From positions 1-64,000 of the forward strand of contig JABIFG010000082.1 in the NCBI GenBank assembly GCA_018650795.1: a DNA stretch of 64,000 nucleotides. Direction: 5' to 3'. The translations under genes and the position numbers were made by a program. The notes beneath the pieces were generated by a model that saw nothing but the letters and a program-made list of their open reading frames with translations, was not told where the DNA came from and made no database searches. Source of the DNA: Fidelibacterota bacterium (GTDB taxonomy: Bacteria > Fidelibacterota > UBA8477 > JABMPR01). Shown in pieces: positions 1 to 8,507 of this stretch (the first letter of the stretch is position 1; each line of letters begins with the position of its first letter).

Positions 1-309
1 AAACAAAAAAACATGAAATCGCAGCACCAAGAGGTGTTTGCATAATATGTTGGATGCCCGGAAAGTGTCTCTTATTTTTTAAGCGATCTTGTCCGAATTA
101 CTTTGACGACTTACAAGATTGAACTGCCCTCAGGAAGACAAAACAAGGCTCCATCATTGGTCTCGCTGAGGGAACTCGAAGCGTGACACTAATATTATCC
201 CACCATTTCAACTCACACATTCCGGATTAGATTAAATGACCTCGAAAATGCATAGGACCTGCACTGGCATGGATGACTTTTCAAAATTCAAAACTGTCTC
301 AGCAAATAA
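1..309. other. Non-coding left edge, no gene recognised
   Basis: All frames are interrupted by stops over short distances and I see no protein family, tRNA or rRNA signature. A short hairpin (CACC-AAGA-GGTG) lies near position 27. The region presumably holds the promoter of the kinase gene that follows, but no convincing promoter hexamers stand out. Confidence 0.5.
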
Positions 310-957
310 ATGGGTGATGTTAATATGATCAAGACCTCCGTTTCATCTACAAATAACCGATCCATGTTTCTGCTTGAAGGAAATATCGGTGCCGGAAAAA
401 CCAGCCTGGGTAATATTCTAAAGAATTCGAATGAGTTTGAATTCCTGGAAGAGCCTGTGGATACCTGGCGCGAAGGTTTTGCAGGCAATCTTTTTGAGAT
501 GTTTTACACAGATATGCCGCGCTGGTCTTTCACCTTTCAGATCATGGCATTTACCACCCGGGCCAAAACCTGGTCGGAAATACTGAAGCAGGTGCAAGGG
601 GATCGTGTTGTGTTGGAAAGATCCATCTATACCGACAGGAACGTCTTTGCAAAAAATCTGTACGCTGGCGGCGCCATGAACGATTCTGAATGGCAAGTTT
701 ATCAGCAACTCTGGGAGTTTTTAGCTTCAAACTATTGTGAGAAGCCTCAAAAAATTATTTATCTGCGAACACCTGCAGAACTATGTCTGGAACGGATAAT
801 GAAACGAGGTCGCAATGAAGAGCAACAAATGCCCCTGGACTATCTGAAAAGCCTGGAAGATTTACACGATGAATGGCTCATGGATCATCCTGATGTTATC
901 CTGGTAGACGGGACACGCCGTTGGTCAGCCCCTGAAATCGAGAGGCTGCTGCTGTAA
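310..957 (+). CDS. Deoxynucleoside kinase (dAdo/dGuo kinase family)
   Basis: This 215-residue protein should phosphorylate a deoxynucleoside with ATP in the cytoplasm as part of nucleotide salvage. A P-loop, GNIGAGKTS, occupies about residues 24-32, after a hydrophobic strand. An ERS motif near residue 98 matches the DRS/ERS signature of the dNK family. The stretch IIYLRTPAELCLERI followed by a basic MKRGRNEE lid is typical of bacterial deoxyadenosine/deoxyguanosine kinases. Length is normal for the family. Substrate cannot be told from sequence alone. The start is uncertain: ATG at 310, 325 or 364 are all in frame and none has a strong Shine-Dalgarno site. The gene stands alone; its downstream neighbour is on the other strand. 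Confidence 0.88.
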   Translation: MGDVNMIKTSVSSTNNRSMFLLEGNIGAGKTSLGNILKNSNEFEFLEEPVDTWREGFAGNLFEMFYTDMPRWSFTFQIMAFTTRAKTWSEILKQVQGDRVVLERSIYTDRNVFAKNLYAGGAMNDSEWQVYQQLWEFLASNYCEKPQKIIYLRTPAELCLERIMKRGRNEEQQMPLDYLKSLEDLHDEWLMDHPDVILVDGTRRWSAPEIERLLL

Positions 958-1076
958 TTATTCCAACATTCCCACCTGATTTAAGGTGAAATGAATATGT
1001 TACGTGAGTAGCAATGGCTCAGCTACCTACAAGATAGTTATACAGGCGGTATCCCACTTATTGATCCCTAAGATTT

Positions 1077-1955
1077 TTACTTTGTTTCACCGATCAGTCT
1101 AGGTGCCCGCATCAGATAGAGAGCAATCCAGACACAAATCGAAAAATAAGCAGAGTGCCAGAGCAGAAAACCGAAACCCCAATCGCTATAAGCTTTGGAT
1201 TCATGCACAATTACGAATGAATCGCGGATGGCGGTCCAGCCAGTTTTAATTGCAGGAAGCCCCGTATCCATCTGTTGGAAGGCGCTGGGCCAGTTCTCCA
1301 GAGGCAAATGATAGAATAATCCATAACAGCAATAGATCACACACCAGACCAGGATCAGTCGGGTAGAACCTTTCAGCATCTTGAGGGATTCATCCCTAAC
1401 CGACCTCAACCGTTGCCACTGCATGAAAGCCAGCGGTAGGATGGAAACAAAGCCCAAAGACCAGAGAGATTCCTCGATGGCGAAGAGAGTCTTACTCTTC
1501 ATTATAAGACCCCCAAAGGCGAAGAACTGTGCGAAAAAGATACAGGCGATTAGAAAATAGGGACTCTGGATCGTAAGAAAGGTTTTAAACCGATTTGATT
1601 TATTATGCTCGGTAGGAAGCTCGGCATACACTCGTATCATAGCCAGCGCAAATAAACCTGCAAATGAAAGCTCAGCAGCCATGGCAAATGTGCGGATCAA
1701 AAATGAGCTATTGAGTAGCGTATCAAACCAAGCCATTTGCGTAAAATATCTCGAAACAAAAACCGCTCGGTATGCTCCTACCAGAGTAAAGATCAGACCC
1801 ATGATGCGCATGCGCTGTCGGTAAACTGCGTCACTTCCATCTCTGGGTTCCAGGGAACGTCTATATATCAGAACAGCTGCACCCAAGTTCACCGCGTTAA
1901 TCGCTACCATGATAATCCACCATGGCCAAGCCCAAGTCGTATAATCGCTAGTCAT
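1077..1955 (-). CDS. Hypothetical protein with about seven membrane segments
   Basis: A 292-residue integral membrane protein with roughly seven hydrophobic helices (about residues 10-31, 50-70, 85-112, 125-152, 160-186, 198-222 and 262-284). I do not recognise a family. There is no signal peptide distinct from helix 1. Charged loops lie between the helices, and a basic, Arg-rich segment separates helices 5 and 6. The ATG at 1955 is preceded by an AGGGGAAA ribosome site, so the start is well supported. It is divergent from the aromatic amino acid operon, sharing a 314-bp intergenic region with it, but nothing else ties it to that pathway. Function unknown. Confidence 0.7.
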   Translation of the reverse strand: MTSDYTTWAWPWWIIMVAINAVNLGAAVLIYRRSLEPRDGSDAVYRQRMRIMGLIFTLVGAYRAVFVSRYFTQMAWFDTLLNSSFLIRTFAMAAELSFAGLFALAMIRVYAELPTEHNKSNRFKTFLTIQSPYFLIACIFFAQFFAFGGLIMKSKTLFAIEESLWSLGFVSILPLAFMQWQRLRSVRDESLKMLKGSTRLILVWCVIYCCYGLFYHLPLENWPSAFQQMDTGLPAIKTGWTAIRDSFVIVHESKAYSDWGFGFLLWHSAYFSICVWIALYLMRAPRLIGETK

Positions 1956-2269
1956 AATTTCCCCTGTCCAAAATGTTTAGCCCAATATTATTCTAATTTA
2001 AAAGCTATGCGATTGAAATCGAATCAATCCATTATTTGAGCATTGCTGCATCTTAAGTAGCAATTGACTCCAAATCAATTGGTATCATTCCTGGATATGA
2101 ACTGGGAGATCGTATTGGGATAAATATTATCTTAAATCAAATCTTGTACACCCTGCCTTCGAGATTATCTTCTTCAATCCAAAAGTGGGGATAAAGTCAC
2201 TTGATAATAACAGGTTAGCGATCGATTTATAGCGTATCTACCAGTCGGTTTTAACGCTTCAGGGAGTTC
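1956..2269. other. Divergent intergenic region of the aromatic catabolism operon
   Basis: This stretch separates the orphan membrane protein from the phenylalanine hydroxylase gene and must carry the promoters for both. The only clear structure is a perfect 7-bp dyad at 2061-2081. No RNA gene or further open frame is convincing. Confidence 0.5.
2061..2081. promoter_or_regulatory. Palindrome, possible operator
   Basis: CAATTGA and TCAATTG form perfect 7-bp inverted arms around a 7-nt spacer, about 190 bp ahead of the phenylalanine hydroxylase start. The size fits a helix-turn-helix dimer site. No known regulator of this pathway is encoded next to it, so the assignment is a guess. Confidence 0.3.
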
Positions 2270-4039
2270 ATGCATAATACAATGACAGATATGGGGAATC
2301 CGATCCTGGACCGTTTACCTGTCCACCTAAAACAATTTATCAAGCCGCAAATTTATAGTGATTATAGCGCCATCGATCAGGCAGTGTGGCGTTTTGTCAT
2401 GCGTATGAATGTTCGTCATCTCCAGAAAATCGCCCATCCCAGCTATCTTGATGGACTGACTAAGACAGGCATCTCAGTAGATAATATTCCTGATATGGAA
2501 ACCATGAATGAGGTGCTTACCAGAATTGGTTGGGCTGCTGTATCCGTGGATGGATTTATTCCACCGGCTGCCTTTATGGAATTTCAGGCTTATAATGTTC
2601 TTGTAATAGCTGCTGATATTCGCCAGATCGAACATATTGAATACACTCCGGCCCCTGATATTATTCATGAAAGCGCCGGTCATGCCCCTATCATCGCCAA
2701 CCCCGAATATGCTGAATATATCAGACGTTTTGGTGAAGTGGGCTCCAAGGCCATTGGTAGCGAAAAAGATCATCAACTCTATGAAGCTGTGAGACACCTC
2801 TCAATTATCAAGGAAGCTCCTGGAACCAGGCAGGAGGAACTGCTCATCGCCGAAAAACGCATTAGTGACCTTCAGTCGAATATGGGCGAACCCAGCGAGA
2901 TGGCTCTGATTCGCAATCTGCACTGGTGGACTGTTGAGTATGGATTGATTCAGGTTGGGGAAGCAATAAAAATTTACGGTGCTGGTTTGTTGTCCTCCAT
3001 TGGAGAAAGCGGTGCATGTCTGAGTGATCAGGTTGAAAAGCGCCCCTATACTCTTGAGGCAGCCTACCAGGATTTTGACATTACCAAGCCACAACCCCAT
3101 TTGTATATCACGCCTGATTTTGCTCATCTCAGCCTTGTTCTCGAGGAATTGGCCAATAAGATGGCGCTTCGGAAGGGCGATCTCGAAGGAGTTGAAAAGC
3201 TGGTTGTATCAAAACGACTCGGCACGATAGAATTAAGTACTGGATTGCAAATATCTGGTATTTATGATGAGGTTATTGCCATCGAAGGCAAACCAGCCTA
3301 TATCCGAACTGTGGGTGCTACTGCCCTTGCTTTGCGCGATCGAGAGCTGGTAGGACATGGCAAGGCCTATCATCATGAAGGATTCGGATCTCCTCTTGGT
3401 AAGCTAAAAGGTGTGAATCTCGCCATAGAAGACATGAGTCCCAGAGATCTTATGGCTTACGATATTTATGAAGGTAAAAAGACCTCAATCGAATTTGAGA
3501 GCGGTGTCCTGGTTCAAGGAGATGTGGTCACAGGTAAAAGAAATTTACAGGGAAAAATTGTTCTCATAAGTTTTGAGAATTGCACCGTTAGCCTGGGAGA
3601 TCGCATCTTATTCGCTCCTGAATGGGGTGTTTATGATATGGCAGTTGGCAAAGATGTCATTTCTGCCTATGCAGGTCCTGCAGATAATAAAAGTTTTGAT
3701 CAAATTATCCGAGTCCCTGCAGAAAAGACGATTCAAGTAGAGCAATCACAGAAAATGGAAGAATTGGAGCAGTTATATCAGCGAGTGAGAGAAACTCGGG
3801 AAGATAGCATCTCTACCGATCTTAAGGATATTTTTACCAAGCTTAAGAAGGATCATCCTGAAGATTGGCTGCTGGGATTGGAACTGTTGGAAATGTGTGA
3901 GCCTGGAAGTGAACTATCACATACCCTGAAGACCTATCTGGATCAACAGGGGCAAAGGTCTCCACACATTAAACATTTAATCGAATTTGGAATGAAGCAT
4001 CTTATGCATGATGCTTCGTATGAACAAAGAGGGCAATGA
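2270..4039 (+). CDS. Aromatic amino acid hydroxylase, long form (phenylalanine 4-monooxygenase)
   Basis: This protein should hydroxylate phenylalanine to tyrosine with O2 and a pterin cofactor, the entry step of the operon. The 2-His-1-Glu iron triad is visible: His133 and His138 in HESAGHAP, and Glu223 in HWWTVEYGL. The protein is 589 residues, about twice the compact 260-300-residue proteobacterial enzyme. The catalytic domain ends near residue 330, and the remaining part is a C-terminal extension whose last ~80 residues are acidic and helical. Long forms are known in Bacillus and some other bacteria, so this is a recognised variant. AGGGAG precedes the ATG at 2270; ATG 2282 is an in-frame alternative. 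The TGA is one base before the next start, indicating translational coupling. Tyrosine or tryptophan hydroxylation is not excluded, but the context favours phenylalanine. Confidence 0.9.
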   Translation: MHNTMTDMGNPILDRLPVHLKQFIKPQIYSDYSAIDQAVWRFVMRMNVRHLQKIAHPSYLDGLTKTGISVDNIPDMETMNEVLTRIGWAAVSVDGFIPPAAFMEFQAYNVLVIAADIRQIEHIEYTPAPDIIHESAGHAPIIANPEYAEYIRRFGEVGSKAIGSEKDHQLYEAVRHLSIIKEAPGTRQEELLIAEKRISDLQSNMGEPSEMALIRNLHWWTVEYGLIQVGEAIKIYGAGLLSSIGESGACLSDQVEKRPYTLEAAYQDFDITKPQPHLYITPDFAHLSLVLEELANKMALRKGDLEGVEKLVVSKRLGTIELSTGLQISGIYDEVIAIEGKPAYIRTVGATALALRDRELVGHGKAYHHEGFGSPLGKLKGVNLAIEDMSPRDLMAYDIYEGKKTSIEFESGVLVQGDVVTGKRNLQGKIVLISFENCTVSLGDRILFAPEWGVYDMAVGKDVISAYAGPADNKSFDQIIRVPAEKTIQVEQSQKMEELEQLYQRVRETREDSISTDLKDIFTKLKKDHPEDWLLGLELLEMCEPGSELSHTLKTYLDQQGQRSPHIKHLIEFGMKHLMHDASYEQRGQ

Positions 4040-4040
4040 A

Positions 4041-5144
4041 ATGTCTGATTCATTAGGAATCCGTAAATATGATTATGTCGAGTTTTATGTAGGCTCGGCC
4101 AAAATGGTGGCCTACTGGTATGCCAAGGCCTTAGGTCTGAAAATTGAGGGCTACTCCGGACCTGAAACGGGTCGTCGAGACAGAATTTCCTACTATCTCA
4201 CCCAGAACAACTTGAAAATTGTGATTACTGGAAGTCTGCAGCCTAGTACAGTAGATGTGTCGAATTTTATTAATCTACATGGTGATGGACTGAAAAGATG
4301 GGCCATCGAAGTGGATGATGTAGAGAAAATATTTGATCATGCTGTCGAACAGGGTGCCGTCATTCAAAGACGTCCCAAAAGAATTGAAAATGAACATGGC
4401 TACATTACTGAAGCGGCTATCCGTTTGTATGATGATACTGAATTGGTCTACATCAATCGAGATAACTATAAACATATATTCCAGCCTGGTTTTGATCATC
4501 CAATTCAAGATATAAATCTGGAAACAGGTGATGCAGGCTTGATAGGTATCGATCACATTGTGGGTAATGTTCGAGAAAATGAGATGGACAAATGGGCAGA
4601 CTATTATGTTCGTACCATGAATTTTGAAACCTTTATTGATTTTAAAAAGGGAGATATTGGTACAAAATATTCTGCTCTTTTATCAAAGGTGGTGCGTTCA
4701 GAAAAATCCACGATCAAAAACCCCATTAATGAGCCCTATGAAGGGGAAAAGAAATCCCAGATTGAAGAATACATCGAACAATATCACGGAACGGGAGTCC
4801 AGCATATCGCCATTCAAACCGGTGATATTATTCACACAATTAGCACTTTGAGAGAGAATGGCGTGGAATTTCTCAATGTACCGGATACCTATTATGACAG
4901 CTTGAGAGCGAGAGATGACATCAACATTAAAGAGAATATTGATGAACTCCAAGAACTTAAAATTCTCTGTGATAATGAGTCAGGTGGGTATTTGCTCCAG
5001 TTATTCACCAAACCCATCGGGGATAGACCCACATTCTTCTTTGAGTTTATCCAGCGGGCTGGTGCTCAGGGATTTGGGAAGGGAAATTTTCAAGCCTTAT
5101 TTGAGGCCATTGAAGAAGACCAGGGTTTAAGAGGAAATCTATAG
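4041..5144 (+). CDS. hppD: 4-hydroxyphenylpyruvate dioxygenase
   Basis: Converts 4-hydroxyphenylpyruvate to homogentisate using Fe(II) and O2. The protein has the two-barrel vicinal-oxygen-chelate layout. Predicted iron ligands, counted from the ATG at 4041, are His172 (GIDHIVGN), His255 (VQHIAIQ) and Glu335 (FFFEFIQR). The C-terminal GFGKGNFQALFEAIE motif is diagnostic for the family. Length (367 residues) is normal. The frame stays open upstream to 4008, but AAAGAGGG just before 4041 and the one-base gap after the hydroxylase stop make 4041 the better start. Second enzyme of the operon. Confidence 0.95.
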   Translation: MSDSLGIRKYDYVEFYVGSAKMVAYWYAKALGLKIEGYSGPETGRRDRISYYLTQNNLKIVITGSLQPSTVDVSNFINLHGDGLKRWAIEVDDVEKIFDHAVEQGAVIQRRPKRIENEHGYITEAAIRLYDDTELVYINRDNYKHIFQPGFDHPIQDINLETGDAGLIGIDHIVGNVRENEMDKWADYYVRTMNFETFIDFKKGDIGTKYSALLSKVVRSEKSTIKNPINEPYEGEKKSQIEEYIEQYHGTGVQHIAIQTGDIIHTISTLRENGVEFLNVPDTYYDSLRARDDINIKENIDELQELKILCDNESGGYLLQLFTKPIGDRPTFFFEFIQRAGAQGFGKGNFQALFEAIEEDQGLRGNL

Positions 5145-5194
5145 TCATATTGTTTTGCAGAACGTTGATAATCAAGGAATAGAGGGAGTGGGGT

Positions 5195-6352
5195 ATGCCA
5201 TTTTACCATAAGCTGGGTGAGATCCCCAGGGTCAAACACACCACATTTTACAAAATAGATGGGAAAGAGTTGTACCGGGAAGAGTTGGTGTCCAGCAAGG
5301 GTTTCTCTGGTATATACTCGAACCTCTATCATCATCATCTTCCATCAGCAACACGAGAAATAAAAAAAATAGTTATAGAGGGTTCTAAAACCCTGGATGA
5401 TGCCCCCGCAGTTTATACTCATTGTGATACTGATAAAGACCCGCGTGGTGGCGACTATATCCATAGCCGGGAAAAATTATTGGAGAACAGCCAGTGTTCA
5501 ATCTCAACAGCCAAAGTCACCCAGAATTCTGAAATATTTTATCGAAATGCCAGGGCTGCAGAGCTGATTTTTGTTCATCATGGCTCAGGAGTACTAAAAA
5601 GCTCCTATGGTGCGAATCCATTTGGTTCCGGCGACCAGATTGTCATTCCCAAGGGTACGATCTATTCCATGGAATTCGAAGATTTTGATAACAATAAACT
5701 GTTAATTGTCGAGTCCAGCTCAGCTTTTGAGATCCCAAAGCATTTCCGCAACGAATATGGACAATTAAACGAGGACGCTCCCTATTGTGAAAGAGACTTT
5801 AGACCACCAGAGTTTATGGAGCCCATCAATGAAAGTGGTGAGTTCAAGCTTATCGTAAAAATGGACGCTCAGTACTCAGAACATATTCTCCCAAATCATC
5901 CCTTTGATGTAGTTGGCTGGGACGGATATCTCTATCCCTTCATATTCAACATCAAAGATTATCACCCCAAAGTGGGACGCATTCATTTGCCACCACCAGT
6001 TCACTTACTTTATACAACCAATGCGTTTGTTTTATGTAATTTTGTCCCGCGGCCATTTGATTTTCATGAAGCGGCAATTCCAGCACCATATTTCCATAAC
6101 AATGTGGATAGCGATGAAGTGCTTTACTATCTGGATGGGGATTTTATGTCACGTAAGGGCGTTAGCGCAGGTTCCCTGACCTGGCATCCTGGCGGTATTC
6201 CCCATGGTCCACAACCAGGAAGAACTGAAGCATCAGTTGGTGTAGAGCGAACGGATGAATACGCATTTATGATCGATACATTTGAGCCTCTCAAACCCAC
6301 TAAGAAGGTTCAGGAATGCCAGGACGATAATTATCCAAAATCATGGTTATAA
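5195..6352 (+). CDS. hmgA: Homogentisate 1,2-dioxygenase
   Basis: Opens the ring of homogentisate to give maleylacetoacetate, the third oxygenase of the pathway. The 385-residue protein is a cupin-fold iron enzyme of the shorter bacterial type. The C-terminal half carries the expected ligand region PYFHNNVDSDEVLYY (His about 301, Glu about 307), with a further His near 337 in GIPHGPQPG. An arginine/histidine-rich N-terminus (YHHHLPSATREI) is also seen. GAGGGAGTGGGG before ATG 5195 is a strong ribosome site. It is separated from hppD by 50 bp and followed after 6 bp by the aminotransferase, so it is well inside the operon. Confidence 0.92.
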   Translation: MPFYHKLGEIPRVKHTTFYKIDGKELYREELVSSKGFSGIYSNLYHHHLPSATREIKKIVIEGSKTLDDAPAVYTHCDTDKDPRGGDYIHSREKLLENSQCSISTAKVTQNSEIFYRNARAAELIFVHHGSGVLKSSYGANPFGSGDQIVIPKGTIYSMEFEDFDNNKLLIVESSSAFEIPKHFRNEYGQLNEDAPYCERDFRPPEFMEPINESGEFKLIVKMDAQYSEHILPNHPFDVVGWDGYLYPFIFNIKDYHPKVGRIHLPPPVHLLYTTNAFVLCNFVPRPFDFHEAAIPAPYFHNNVDSDEVLYYLDGDFMSRKGVSAGSLTWHPGGIPHGPQPGRTEASVGVERTDEYAFMIDTFEPLKPTKKVQECQDDNYPKSWL

Positions 6353-6358
6353 ACAGAT

Positions 6359-7468
6359 ATGATTAAAATACCACGCTTTGTCGAACAATTGATTCCCTAT
6401 AAAGCAGGGAAGCCCATTTCTGAATTAGCCAGAGAGAAGAATCTGACTCGTATTGTGAAACTGGCTTCAGCTGAGAATCCGCTGGGGTCAAGCCCCAAGG
6501 CGCTTAAGGCGATTGAAGAAGCCCTCTCAGGTCTGAATCGATATTCCGATCCAGCCTCCTATGATCTGGTGCAAGCTATCGCTGCGAAGTATTCAGTTCA
6601 ACCCAATCACATTATCTGCGGTCACGGCACAGATTCTCTTTTGGCTTACATCGTCTCCGCATTTACAGAAGAAAGTGATGAGATCATTACCTGCGAGGGT
6701 ACCTTTATCGGCATCTATGTATCCATCAGCAAAACCGGGCGAAAACTTATCAAATTGCCGCTCAAGGATTATGGTTTTGATCTCGAAGCCCTCCAGGGAG
6801 CAATCAACGAGAAAACCAGTATGATCTATCTGGCCAACCCCAATAATCCTACTGGCACCATGTTTTCAAGTAAGGAATTTGAAGCTTTTATGGCTCAAGT
6901 TCCAGACCATATCATGGTGATTCTCGACGAAGCCTATACGGACTATGCCAGTGAATTTGATGACTATCCCAATGGCGTCAGGTACGATTATGAGAATCTG
7001 GTGATCACTCGGACTCTTTCTAAAGCTCAAGGCCTGGCAGGCTTACGTATTGGCTTTGCAGTGGGGCCTGACAAAGTTATTGAAGCGCTCTATAAGGTTA
7101 AACTGCCCTTTGAGCCAAATCTACTGGCCCAGCAGGCTGGAATTGCAGCCCTCGACGATGTTGAATTTCTCCAAAAGACCATTGATCTGAATCGACGGTC
7201 ATTAAACATGCTGAAAGAGAACTTTGACCGTATTGGTATTCCTCAAGTCAAAACCCACACCAATTTTATATTAACTCTAATGCCCACGAAATCCGATGCT
7301 GCTCTATTTGCCGAGGAATGCGCCAATCGTGGTTTGATTGTACGTCATGTGGATAAATTCGGTGTGCCTAATGGAATCAGGGTAAATTCTGGGACTATGG
7401 ATGAAACGGAGTTTGCTGTCAACGTTATGGAAGAAGTCTATCAAATGATTATGAGTAAAGGGGAGTAG
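6359..7468 (+). CDS. HisC-type class I/II aminotransferase, probable tyrosine/phenylalanine aminotransferase
   Basis: A PLP-dependent fold-type I aminotransferase of the histidinol-phosphate aminotransferase family, 369 residues. The PLP lysine is Lys222 in RTLSKAQGLAGLRIGF. Other conserved stretches are the N-terminal AENPLGSSPKA, the NPNNPTGT loop near residue 160 and the DEAYTDYA motif near 195. HisC-family enzymes often transaminate aromatic amino acids. The position between homogentisate dioxygenase and fumarylacetoacetase genes, with no histidine biosynthesis genes near, suggests that the job here is tyrosine to 4-hydroxyphenylpyruvate. This substrate call is inferred from context. A role in histidine synthesis cannot be excluded without knowing whether another hisC exists in the genome. 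Confidence 0.85.
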   Translation: MIKIPRFVEQLIPYKAGKPISELAREKNLTRIVKLASAENPLGSSPKALKAIEEALSGLNRYSDPASYDLVQAIAAKYSVQPNHIICGHGTDSLLAYIVSAFTEESDEIITCEGTFIGIYVSISKTGRKLIKLPLKDYGFDLEALQGAINEKTSMIYLANPNNPTGTMFSSKEFEAFMAQVPDHIMVILDEAYTDYASEFDDYPNGVRYDYENLVITRTLSKAQGLAGLRIGFAVGPDKVIEALYKVKLPFEPNLLAQQAGIAALDDVEFLQKTIDLNRRSLNMLKENFDRIGIPQVKTHTNFILTLMPTKSDAALFAEECANRGLIVRHVDKFGVPNGIRVNSGTMDETEFAVNVMEEVYQMIMSKGE

Positions 7469-7473
7469 CAGAA

Positions 7474-8487
7474 TTGAAAATTGTTACATATAAATCAGGT
7501 GATTCGAGTCGAAGTGGACTCATGATCCGTGAGCAGATCTACGATATTCAAAAGGGTGGGGAGACCATCGGCGTTGAGTTGCCCTCAACAGTATTGGAAC
7601 TCCTTAACCTGGAAGAGCCAGGAATGGAGACACTCAAAACTCTGGATCAGCGGATCAAACGCGGTCTGGGAGTCTCGACGGTTAAAGATGCAGAGTTAAT
7701 AGCGCCCATTCCTAATCCCCCTTCATGTCGGGATGCCTATGCGTTTCGTCAACATGTCGCCACGGCTCGTCGTAATCGTGGGGTTCCCATGATACCCGAA
7801 TTTGATCAGTACCCCATTTTCTATTTCACAAACCATAACGCCATTTTCGGCGGTGGAGAAGTCCAGATTGAGGCAGATCATATTCATAAGCTGGATTTTG
7901 AGCTTGAAGTAGCCATCGTGATTGGCAAACGGGGAAAAAATATATCTTCCCAGGATGCTGACAACTATATCGCTGGATATACCATCATGAATGATCTGTC
8001 TGCCCGATTGCTACAAATGGAAGAGATGAAGCTCAACCTGGGACCCGCCAAAGGGAAAGACTTTGCCACCACAATTGGTCCCTGGTTGGTCACACCAGAT
8101 GAACTGGCAGAATTCAAAATTGAGAATGGTTTTGGAGTAACCTACTCCCTGGGAATGCAGGCATTCCACAATGGAACCCAGATCTCAGAAGGCAACATGA
8201 AGGATATGACCTGGACCTTTGCTGAAATCATTGAGCGGGCATCCTATGGGGTGGAGCTTTATCCAGGAGATGTGATTGGATCAGGCACGGTCGGCAGCGG
8301 ATGCTATCTGGAATTGAATGGAACTGCTGCACTGGAAGCTAAGGAGGCAGGTAAAGATTTTACGCCAACCTGGCTAGTGCCTGGAGATATGATGGAATTG
8401 CGTATTGATGGGCTGGGTGCATTAAGTAATACCATGGTAGCCAGTGGAGAGGATCACTCAATTCTGGCCATTAAGAAAATGGGCTAG
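7474..8487 (+). CDS. Fumarylacetoacetate hydrolase family protein
   Basis: Probable last enzyme of the pathway, cleaving fumarylacetoacetate to fumarate and acetoacetate. It is a 337-residue FAH-fold protein. The core HKLDFELEVAIVIGKRG contains the acidic metal ligands, followed by IAGYTIMNDLSAR and GPAKGKDFATTIGPWL, which are typical of FAH-superfamily hydrolases of this length. PGDVIGSGTVGSG forms the usual glycine-rich end of the active site. The start is a TTG at 7474, with AAAGGGGAG positioned just upstream over the end of the aminotransferase gene. Since FAH-like proteins also act as acylpyruvases or decarboxylases, the exact reaction is inferred from the operon. Confidence 0.88.
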   Translation: MKIVTYKSGDSSRSGLMIREQIYDIQKGGETIGVELPSTVLELLNLEEPGMETLKTLDQRIKRGLGVSTVKDAELIAPIPNPPSCRDAYAFRQHVATARRNRGVPMIPEFDQYPIFYFTNHNAIFGGGEVQIEADHIHKLDFELEVAIVIGKRGKNISSQDADNYIAGYTIMNDLSARLLQMEEMKLNLGPAKGKDFATTIGPWLVTPDELAEFKIENGFGVTYSLGMQAFHNGTQISEGNMKDMTWTFAEIIERASYGVELYPGDVIGSGTVGSGCYLELNGTAALEAKEAGKDFTPTWLVPGDMMELRIDGLGALSNTMVASGEDHSILAIKKMG

Positions 8488-8507
8488 CCAAACCGAGGGG
8501 AATGACT

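Noticed and set aside
6359-7468. Part of a histidine biosynthesis operon
   Set aside because: No other his gene is adjacent, and both flanking genes belong to homogentisate breakdown.
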